Shown here in pieces: positions 46,448-56,453 of a stretch of 56,453 bases of DNA. The position numbers and the translations under genes are program-made. The stretch comes from Fomitopsis serialis (lineage: Eukaryota; Basidiomycota; Agaricomycetes; Polyporales; Fomitopsidaceae): positions 1-56,453 of the forward strand of contig NW_025955217.1 of assembly GCF_022376445.1 (NCBI RefSeq), written 5' to 3'. Under the pieces are notes generated by a model. That model saw only the letters and a program-made list of their open reading frames with translations, had not been told where the DNA came from and made no database searches. The stretch's first letter is position 1, and each line of letters opens with the position of its first letter.

Positions 46448-48340
46448 TCACTCGTCCATGCACCAGATCTCGAGCTTGCCCTCCGACTTGCCCTTCGCGC
46501 TCTCGCGCGCGGTCTCGATGGCGAGCTCGTAGTCCATCTCGTCGCGCAGGCTCACCTGCCCCCAAGTCAGCACACGCACGCCAGAACAGAGAGAGCGCAC
46601 GCGGGCGCCGCGCACCTTGCCGCCGTCCTCGTCCTTGAACTTCATCCCGAGCCCGTCGAGCGCGCGGTTGAACTTGCCCGTGACGCGGTCGAGGAACTCG
46701 TCCCACGGCATGTCCGGCGCGAACGCCATCCCGCGCACGTCGTCGTTGTAGTGCAGCTACACACCGCCGCCGTCAGCACCCGAATCATCGCCCCACCCGC
46801 GCGCGCACGCACCTTCACGCGGATCTTCATGAGCTCCATCGGGCCCTCGTCCCACTCCCCGCTCTCGTACCCCTCCTCCTCCTCGTACGAGCTCACCGCG
46901 CGCTTCGCCATCGTCGGCCGGCGCGTCGGCCGCCTCCGCATGCTGCCGCCGCCGCCGCCCGCGGTCCCCGCGTTCGAGTACATGCTCTGCGGCTGGCGCA
47001 GCGTCCCCGCGCGGCGCGGGCCCTGGCCCTGGCCCGCGCGCAGCTCCGGCACGGGCGGCAGCGGCTCGTCCGCGTACCCGTCGAGGTAGCTGTCGTAGAT
47101 CTCGGTCGTGCGCACGCCCGTGGGCCCGGCGGGCGCGGGCGCGCCCGGCTTGCGGATGCTCAGCCCGCGCGTCGGGCCCATCCCCGACCCGAGCCGCCCC
47201 GCGGACGTGTTGGACCGCCCGAGCGGCGCGGCGGACGCGGGCGGGTTGTTCGGCGGCGAGCCCGCGCGCGGGGTGGACGCGAAGGCGTTGGCGGGCCGGT
47301 CGGGCGGGGCGGAGGCGGGGCTGGCGCGCGGGGCGACGGACACGTTGATGGTGGTCTTGGCGCGCTGGAGGGGCGGCGCGCGGAAGTCGTCGTCGGCCTC
47401 TGCGGGCGGTGTCAGCGCGGAGCGAAGGAGCGAGAGGGGACGTACTCGGGGCCGCGACGGGGTTCGCCATGGTGGCGGAGCGGGTGAGGGGGCTGGCGGC
47501 GTCGGGGGTGAGCCCCATGGACTGCTTCATGCGCGCTACGCCGGTGAATTCGGTGAACGCTTGCGACGCGTCCTCGGCGGCGACGAGTTTCTAGGTGGCC
47601 CAGTCAGCGGGCAGGTTCAGCGCGGGAGGCACAGTGTCGCGTGAGACGGCACCCAGTACAAGGTCGTGGACGCCGGGCGATCGCACTCACCGCCTTGCCC
47701 ATGTAGTCCTTCGTCTTTGCGTTCTTGAGCTTCTTCTCCGCGGGACGGTAGAGGACGCCCACGGGCTGCGCGGGAGACGGTGAGGAGACGGTCGCGAGGG
47801 AGGAGGTCGGGTACGCACGATGGAGAAGACGGTGTAGCCGTCGCCGCGGTCGGCGATGGCGTCGTCGATGACATTGTGCTCGTCGGTGACCTTTTCCTTG
47901 CGGGCGTCCTGGAGCTCGCGGAGGCCGTCGTCGACCTGGCCGAGGTAGATCCTGGTGAGGCCCTTGTTGAAGAGGACCTCCGCGGAGTAGAGCTTGAACT
48001 TGAGGCCGAGCTGCTCGTAGTTGATGTCGGTGTTGCCGCGCATGTAGAGGAGGGCGTCGTCAAAGTCGCGGAGGGCGAGGTCGTAGCGACCGAGGAGGAA
48101 GTTGGATACGCCGGACTGGAAGTAGCCGACGGCGAGGTACTGGTCGAGCTGGCAGGCGGCGGCGAACTGCTCGACGGCGGCCTCGTGCTCGCCGAGGGTA
48201 GCGTAGATGAGGCCGGTGTTGGTGAGGATCTTGGAGGAGTCTGCGATGGTGGCAAAGAGCTCGAGGGACTTTTCAAAGTCCTCTTCATCGTAGGCCTTGA
48301 GGGCGGCGGCCCATGTTTCGAGCTCTGCTTTGAGAGACAT
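46448..48340 (-). CDS. noxR: NADPH oxidase regulatory subunit NoxR (p67phox homologue)
   Basis: Six exons: 48,340-47,819; 47,765-47,691; 47,590-47,446; 47,399-46,813; 46,756-46,616; 46,555-46,448, about 525 aa, all phases matching. Residues 1-150 form p67phox-like tetratricopeptide repeats (starting MSLKAELETWAAALKAYDEE; GVSNFLLGRYDLALRDFDDA). Exon 2 encodes PVGVLYRPAEKKLKNAKTKD, the equivalent of the p67phox activation segment. A long Pro/Ala/Gly/Arg-rich disordered region follows. The C terminus (about 443-525) is a PB1 domain with a basic strand (MKIRVKLHYNDDVRG) and an acidic OPCA-type loop (KFKDEDGGKVSLRDEMDYEL). NoxR couples Rac and the scaffold Bem1/Cdc24 to NoxA/NoxB to give localised superoxide production in hyphal fusion, fruiting and polarity. 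Donors are GTGCGT, GTGAGT, GTACGT, GTGCGT and GTGCGC. Confidence 0.93.
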
Positions 48341-50480
48341 GGTGCGGGGGTCGACGTGCGGGACGGACGAAGAGAAGAGGGAAAGAGCGCCTGGCTAGAG
48401 TAGCGAAGGAGAAGCCGAAAGGGGAAAAGGAGAGAGACCAGCACCCTGGGCGACCAGCCGGGCGAAATGGGTTTATAAGAAAGGAAGGAAGACGAAGGAG
48501 AGGATGAGAGGAGAGTCGGCTAGCGGGGGCTTATGAAGGCTAGCGTCGGCTGTGCGGGTGTGATGACTGTGGCGTGGCTCGCTCTCAGACTCTGACAGTG
48601 TCAGTGGCAGATGCCCGTCAGCGGTGGCGGCGACTCTTATACGGCTGCGCGGTCGACGCTCTCGCCGTTGGCTGGACGAGTCCAGAGACGCCCACGTGCC
48701 CATGCCAACCCCGCGGCCGCCGCCTCCTCCCCCCAATAGGCAGTCCCGCTGCCATATCGGGCGAATCGCGCGCTCGCCACTGCTGTGCGTCTGTCCACCG
48801 TCCGTCAGCAGCCCGTCAGCGACGTCAGCCACCGGGGCGCGACGTCTGTCGCCCTCAGCCGCCGCTGCGACTGCGCGTCGTGCGTTGTCTGCGTCCCCAT
48901 GCCGCGCTTCCCCCGTCCTCGCCCTCCCAGGCACGTCCGTCCGCCATGCGTCCTCCGCACAGCAAGCATCCTCCCTTCATATCCTCCTCATCCCGCTATC
49001 ATCTCCGCTCTTTGTCGCGCTGCCATGCCTTCCAACATCCTCCCAGCATCTCCTCGGGCCCCAGCCTCGGTGCACCGCAGACCGCCAAGCGCACTCCCTC
49101 TGCTCGAAATCACAATTGGCATCGGCCCCCGATTAACCTCCATCACGCCCTCGCAGCGCCAACAAATGCTGCACAGTCCGTATGTCGAAACACAATCAAC
49201 TCACAAACGCGCACCAATGCACACCGCTGATCCCATCGCGCTCCCTCCGTCCGCCGGTCTTGCACCGGCCTACTCAGCCTGCGTACGCTGACCCATCTCA
49301 CGGCTGATTGCCTTCCCTTGCGGAGTTGTGATCCGTGTCAAGCCAAGCAGCACACTCCTTGAAGACGTCTGCCAGTCTGCAACAGAGGATACCCAGTCTC
49401 GCACGCGGACGCGACTTAGCAATTTCGTGAGTGTTCCGTTCCACTTCCAAGCTATCGTGCACGACCTCTGGGTATCTGACGCCTCGTACACGGTAGCCTG
49501 CGCGACTTGAGGCACCGTAGCCTCACTGCGCAGGCTCCCCTTACGGCAAGTCGGGACTCTCGTTGCCAATCACGGCAACGCGGCACGCGCACTGCAGACC
49601 TACGATCGCCCAGGACATGAACGCATAAACCTTCGTGCGAGTGCTCTCCGTCTGACCACCGTCTCACCCTCAAGTGCCTCGCTACAGTCACGCCGCCAGG
49701 TCGGCCCTTCCCATCCCCACTCCCTCCAACTGCACATCTGGGGCTTTCGCTATACTTATCACGCTCGGGGACAGTACACCTCGACACTACCGTTGCCAGC
49801 CTACCAGCACGCACCCATACCGGCCCTCTCGTCGACCCGCTGGCCCGAGTCTGTGCCCAATCTACTCCGTCCTATTAGTCGCTTCTCCGACGGCCCCCAG
49901 CTCAGGACCGCGCGCGTCGGAGCGTCGACGCGCTACCGTGGTCCTCCGAACCGCATGCCGGTCTCGAGGTCCTCGAGCGGGTAGCCCAGGGTGTACTGGG
50001 GCGTCGCCCTCCGTTCTAGGACGTTGCCATATGTGCGTCCGTCACGTACGCACAGTACTTCGCTCTCTGTCTGGCTGCGGCTATGTCCTCGCCACAGCAC
50101 CATCTCGGCGGCTCACAGGAACAGACAGCTCAGCCCTGTCAGAAGCCCGCTGACTGCAGACACCCCCTTCGCCCGCCAGCCCGTCGCGCCCAGCCCGAGC
50201 CGCCCAACCCACTCTACATACGGTGCCGACAGTCAGCACACATTATGCACCACACGCCCCGCTCAAGGTATAACTTACATACGTGAGGTATATTTGTGTG
50301 AGCAAGCCTACTGTAACTTACGTGACGAGTCACAAGTACTGTACATCGTACACCTCGCTTCCGCGCCGCCCCATCCTTCCTTCCTTGCATCGCTTGCGTA
50401 GCCCAAACCAATAAATACCCGCCCTCCCCGTCTCCCCCACGCATCTGAATCGCCCCGCACTGGGACCGGAGCATGCACCC
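48341..50480. other. 2.1-kb intergenic region with only weak ORFs
   Basis: This separates the NoxR promoter from the 3' end of the MAPK gene. It is CT- and C-rich, with many overlapping open frames on both strands as expected from composition. Apart from the possible small ORF at 49,025-49,291, no start/splice/motif combination is convincing. The size would allow a small gene or non-coding RNA. Confidence 0.5.
49025..49291 (+). CDS. possible small gene of 88 codons
   Basis: The ATG at 49,025 follows a pyrimidine-rich leader (TCATCCCGCTATCATCTCCG), a typical fungal transcription-start context. The frame reads MPSNILPASPRAPASVHRRP, then LLEITIGIGPRLTSITPSQR, and stops at TGA 49,289. The middle is less biased than the surrounding shadow frames. 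A GTACGC donor just before the stop could extend it. No homology is recognised. Confidence 0.25.
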   Translation: MPSNILPASPRAPASVHRRPPSALPLLEITIGIGPRLTSITPSQRQQMLHSPYVETQSTHKRAPMHTADPIALPPSAGLAPAYSACVR

Positions 50481-52409
<1,929 letters not shown>

Positions 52410-53252
52410 CTCGGAGACAACTGATGGATGAGCGGAGGAGACAGATGGAGACGGTGGTCACCGTCTGGGACGAGGAGGAGTGGACGGGGAAGTGAGGCGA
52501 AACGGGCGGTGGTGGCACACTGGCGGTTATAAGGACCCATCTTGTATGAAACCGCGATCGATAGAAGCGCCCAATACGGCCTGCCTCGTATGGCAACTTT
52601 CGAGGAACGCAACACCGCCCTCCAATCATCGTCGCGTCCTCCACAGCCCCTGCACCGCTGATCTGCACAAACGCACGCGCGCATCCTCCCCTCCACGCCG
52701 TTATCTACGTCGTGTTCACCACGCACGACTACCAGGCGTGCACAGAGGGTCGTCTGAGACGCATCTCACGACCGGTGTCCGTTGAGAGGGATACCAACTA
52801 TCGTATACATAACACCGCTCGAGGATTCTCGGATCTGGGGCTGTCATCCCAGACAGCATTCGCTTCCAATCCGCGTCAAATTCTTCTCCGGACAGATCTC
52901 TCCCAATTCAATCGACGACCCGTTTCTGCTTCTGCTTGTTCTCCGGAGCCTCGTGTTTCAGGCCTCTCCCTCGCGCGCTGTTGTCACTAACTAGGATCAC
53001 CGCCTGTCACACTGCCGCATGGAACAAAAGTCCTGCTTTTTGCAATAGGCCTGAACGCTTCAGGTCTCTCAAGAAGTGGCCAGAGCCTCGTGAGTCACCA
53101 TTCCGTCAGTATCGATGCATGGTTGTGCGAGTTACCATTGACTCGAGCGGTGCGCGTTACTGGTTCTGGGCGAATGAAGCACCGCGACGCAATCCACCTC
53201 GAATCAATTGCCAGACTTATCATACATCCCCGAGGAGAACCGCGGTCGGATG
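52410..53252. other. promoter/intergenic region upstream of the MAPK gene
   Basis: About 840 bp between the MAPK start and the stop of the aldo-keto reductase, both on the minus strand. No further gene is supported. The open frames here are short and lack splice-consistent extensions. Confidence 0.5.
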
Positions 53253-54724
53253 CTACTCCGAATCCTTCACGATGCCACCCTTCTTCATGTTCCACCCCAG
53301 CTGCTCATACGTCCAGCCGAAAATCAAGCCGTCGTCCGTATAGTTATGGTACGACAGCAGTGACTTGTGCATCTCCGGCCGCTTATGTATGCCATTCAGC
53401 AGAGCCATGTCGCCCTCCGAAAGGTCCAAAAGCTATCCGTGCGTGTGTCAGTACACTGATATGGGTCCAGGTAGGTCGCGCACCGTGATGTTTGCCTTCA
53501 TGCGCTCGACGTTCTCGCTCTTCGGAATGATGATCAATCCACGCTTAACACCCCAGCTGATGACGGCCTGAGCGGGCGACGCTCCATACTTCTCCGCGAT
53601 CCCCACGACGTCGGGGTCAGTGAAAAAGATCGGCCTTGCTTGACCTGGCAGCGGACGGCCTGCCAAAGTCTCTTCAGTAAGTGTTACAGGGACCAGAGAC
53701 GACTGAGGTCTTACCGAGAGGTGAGTAGGCGGTCAACAGAATTCCCTTGGACTTGCAAAACTCCTGGAGCTGAAACGACGGCAGGCAAGGGTGGATCTCG
53801 ACCTGGTTCGTCACCGGGACGACAGAGCAATGTGGCAAAAGCTCGTTCAGCGTCTTGATAGAGAAGTTAGAAACGCCGATGGATTTGACTTTCCCTGCCA
53901 TGCACGGGTCATGGTCATGAACGTTGTAAGTACGCCAGACCGGCCATATAGCGGGACGCACGTACCGGTATCGAGTAATTGCTCCATTTGTCTCCAGGTA
54001 TCGACGACGGTGGGATATTGGCCATATGGGATATGCTCACCTATGTATCGGGCAGACATTGTGAGGTCCTAAGGGTTCCCAGAACCTCGACGGAGTTTGA
54101 CCTACCCTCCTCGGTGTCAGATTGAGGCCAGTGGACCAAGTAGAGGTCGACATAATCGAGACCGAGAGCCTTGAGCGATGTCTCGAATGATTCGCGGACC
54201 TTGTGATGGTGGATGCTCCTACGCCGCACATCGGTACGCCGAAAGAAACGAAGGTACTTCGATACTTACGGCAGCTTTGTCGTCACAAAAATCTCCTCGC
54301 GAGGGATGCCAGACTCGCGGATCGCTTTTCCGACATGCTCTTCGTTCCCTACACGCCGGGACACGAGTCAACGACTATCTTGCCCAAGCGAGTGAACGGC
54401 TTGCCATAGCCAAATGCCTGATAGGTGTGTGGTCAGGACTTCTTTCTAGATGAGCACCGCGAGCGGGCTTACAGTGTCCAAGTGACGGTAACCGTGCTGT
54501 TCCCCGTCAACAGCTCGTACAAATCCATAGTAGGGAAACAGACACCTTCAACGCGTTCTTAACCATGATTTCGACCGTCTCTCCGCCACCCGGAGAGCCC
54601 ATCCAGCATCTACATAACGGTGAGTGTCCTGCAGATTGTGACCTCAATCACAAACATACCCCATGCCGATCGCAGGGACTTTGAGTCCGTTGTGGAACGT
54701 GAAGTACGGGACATTCGCAACCAT
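53253..54724 (-). CDS. aldo-keto reductase (NADPH-dependent)
   Basis: Ten exons: 54,724-54,660; 54,609-54,546; 54,496-54,473; 54,417-54,405; 54,348-54,270; 54,218-54,106; 54,040-53,966; 53,894-53,715; 53,659-53,484; 53,432-53,253, about 322 aa, the usual family length. The start [20 protein letters not shown] is typical. The catalytic tetrad is complete: Asp50 (YRHLDT), Tyr55 (AFGYGN), Lys80 (VTTKLP) and His111 (LVHWPQ). The family segments [41 protein letters not shown] and [16 protein letters not shown] (NADPH-binding) follow. It reduces aldehydes or ketones to alcohols in the cytosol; the substrate cannot be told. The fourth exon is only 13 nt, and its intron begins GCAAGC (GC-AG type), the only solution that keeps the conserved frame. 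Confidence 0.93.
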
Positions 54725-55142
54725 CGTACGGAGACAAGCAAGCGCGAGAAGGGCTAGGGGTCAGCATGGCTGCAGACGGGGCTCCGCCTTATATCTCTGT
54801 AGGCCCTGCGAACGCCGAAGTGACAGGGACTCCGAAGCCATTCGCTCATCCTGTCAACCGGGCCGTCCATACAGCACTCGTGCAATCATGCACACCGAAG
54901 AACCCCCGTCGATCTGGAGAGTCCTGCGCTCAGTCACATGCTGGGCCCGGAATATCAACTCAGAAACCAGGCGATTGCCCTGACTTCTTGCCAATTTGCA
55001 CTACTGGCGAATCATAGTTATAGAATCTTTGCATTTCAGGTTGTACTATGTAGTATGTATCTACATCCGTACCTCGATACATTGGCTGACCTCGCGCCAC
55101 GCGCGTCTTCAGACTAGATGGGCCTCAAGAACGCGTTGTGGC
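54725..55142. other. promoter region of the aldo-keto reductase, no gene seen
   Basis: About 420 bp between the aldo-keto reductase start and the tRNA. The 80-106-codon plus-strand frames overlap exon 1 of the reductase or lack any motif. Confidence 0.45.
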
Positions 55143-55222
55143 GGTCCTGTAGTGTAGTGGTTTATCACTTAGGATTTTGACCTCAATTTCCTATAACCCA
55201 GGTTCGAACCCTGGCAGGACCT
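55143..55222 (+). tRNA. tRNA-Gln (anticodon TTG) with a 7-nt intron
   Basis: The acceptor stem GGTCCTG (55,143-55,149) pairs perfectly with CAGGACC (55,215-55,221), and the T arm is CCAGG-TTCGAAC-CCTGG. The anticodon stem TAGGA (55,170-55,174) pairs with TCCTA (55,189-55,193). The anticodon TTG is at 55,177-55,179. A 7-nt intron CCTCAAT (55,181-55,187) follows position 37, the canonical site for tRNA introns. A TTTT pol III terminator lies at about 55,245. Overall it resembles other fungal tRNA-Gln genes. Confidence 0.92.
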
Positions 55223-55550
55223 TATACGTCGGCTGGTATGCTGATTTTCTTTTATGCGACAGTCAATTCTATGGCGAGGAGAACGAACGGAAGACGAGGC
55301 TGAAATCACCACATACTATGATAGGGCTCGAGCACATCCGACTACATCACGTGAAGCGTCCTACGCCCGTGCACGGGCGCTGGATTTGAGCGTCTACGGT
55401 TGACCCCTTTCTGGTAGGGTTCCGTGTATAACCCGGTGTAAGAAACACGTCAGTTTTTGACGCGTATTAAACGTCTTTTTTGCATGTAAGAAACCGGTGC
55501 CGAGAAAGACCACGTCTATAATGTCAAAAAGTCAAGTCACATGTCGGATA

Positions 55551-55950
55551 TGAGCGCCGGGCTTAATGCGCCTCCCGGGTTCAGCTTGGAAGATTAAGAG
55601 ACAAGGCTTGGTATATACACTCTATAGGTAGATAATGAGCAGTTCACGCAGAGAATCATTGTGGGCAATCAGTATTGCACCCAGGAGTTGAGTAAGTATC
55701 TGCGGTGGCTCAGCCACCGCACCGGCGCTTGTTGTCCGACTCTGCGTTTTTGAGCGCCGGGCTTAATGCACCTCCCAGGTTCAGCTTGGAAGATTAAGAG
55801 ACGAGGCTTGGAATATACATTCTAAAGGCAGATTAATAGCAGTTCGCGCAAAAAATCATTGTGGGAAATCAGTATTGCACCCAAGAGTTGAGTAAGTATC
55901 TGAGGTAGCTCAGCCACCGTGACCGCAACGGCACTTGTTACTATCTACTT
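55551..55950. repeat. 200-bp tandem repeat, two copies
   Basis: TGAGCGCCGGGCTTAATG starts at 55,551 and again at 55,751. The two units match through TTCAGCTTGGAAGATTAAG, AATCATTGTGGG and GAGTTGAGTAAGTATCTG to CAGCCACCG, with about 10% differences. The function is unknown. It lies about 330 bp beyond the tRNA, which suggests the return of the repeat compartment. Confidence 0.9.
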
Positions 55951-56453
55951 ACTGTACTTACATTCATTTACTTACTGTGTTTACTATCCAACTTGAACGC
56001 CGGCCGTCGCGGTTCCGAGTCGCCGACCTTCGGGGTGGTAGATCGTGGATCTCATGGTTGAACCTTGCGCCAAATGGTGTCTCGGCCGTCTCCTGCATTC
56101 TCGTATTCACCCAGTGAATCTTACTACGTGTTTGAGCTGTACTATGCCTGAGCTATCAGACCATGCTAGCAGTACATTAATGTAATTGCATTATCATCAC
56201 ACCGAAGCCCGAGGCTCGAGCTAGTACTATGGCAAGGAAAGCTCAGGTAATTGCTGCTGTCTCAGGAACTGGAGCTGATGCCGCGGCGCAGTGCGCGGCA
56301 CACCATTTACTGATTCATCACCAATATTCGAGTCCTTGACAACGGACAGGCCAGCAGTTGCTCACTCTCACCACTGACTCACACAGTTCGCCGCCCTCAC
56401 CTCGGATCCACCCTGCACACTACGTCAATATGCACACTCCAAAATTGAAGACG
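55951..56453. other. right window edge, no gene seen
   Basis: CTTACT-type words (ACTTACTGTACTTACATTCA) near 55,945-55,985 are followed by unremarkable mixed sequence. A 60-codon frame at 55,935-56,117 has no supporting feature. Confidence 0.4.

Noticed and set aside
46757..47530. 257-codon minus-strand frame within NoxR
   Set aside because: It is a shadow frame of the Pro/Ala-rich NoxR linker. The splice-consistent NoxR frame explains the region.

Overview
The window reads as a filamentous basidiomycete (Agaricomycete, probably Polyporales-like) genome segment. The reasons are short spliceosomal introns of about 45-60 bp in nearly every gene, a trifunctional TRP1, a NoxR NADPH-oxidase regulator, an Slt2-type MAP kinase, a Ty1/copia element and a GC-rich genic part. 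All calls come from reading the sequence; no database search was possible.

Layout. (1) 1-36,300 is an AT-richer, repeat-dominated compartment. It holds three blocks of one long non-coding repeat (about 2,941-9,260; 23,146-33,078; 33,079-36,300). The first two are direct copies, essentially identical over about 2.7 kb and then roughly 10% diverged. Block 2 carries a 309-bp CACTA-like miniature transposon with clean 3-bp target-site duplications, and a 3.23-kb GC-rich insertion bounded by 13-bp inverted repeats. Between blocks 1 and 2 lies 14 kb of decayed or unrecognised multi-exon genes. Among them are two inverted paralogues (9.4-10.6 kb on + and 14.1-15.5 kb on -), and a broken copia retrotransposon with three LTR copies, the two flanking its pol being inverted relative to each other.

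(2) 36,300-55,250 is a gene-dense, GC-rich core: a steryl-ester-hydrolase-type lipase (-), TRP1 (-), a small divergent hypothetical gene (+), a seven-exon gene (+) joining a ubiquitin-like header, a PD-(D/E)XK-like centre and a protein kinase (Crinkler/CR-type architecture), NoxR (-), an Slt2/Mpk1 MAP kinase (-), an aldo-keto reductase (-) and an intron-containing tRNA-Gln(TTG). Exon boundaries of the five main enzyme or regulator genes and of the CR-type gene were worked out by hand. Each gives an uninterrupted frame of family-typical length.

(3) 55,250-56,453 returns to repeats, with a 200-bp unit present twice.

Functional links. NoxR and the Slt2 MAPK lie next to each other and both belong to growth/ROS/cell-wall signalling; TRP1 is housekeeping. 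The most unusual gene is the CR-type REase-kinase fusion at 42.7-45.5 kb. The most unusual structures are the mosaic duplicated repeat blocks, the GC-rich TIR insertion, and the hairpin-bearing copia LTRs that sit at sequence breakpoints.
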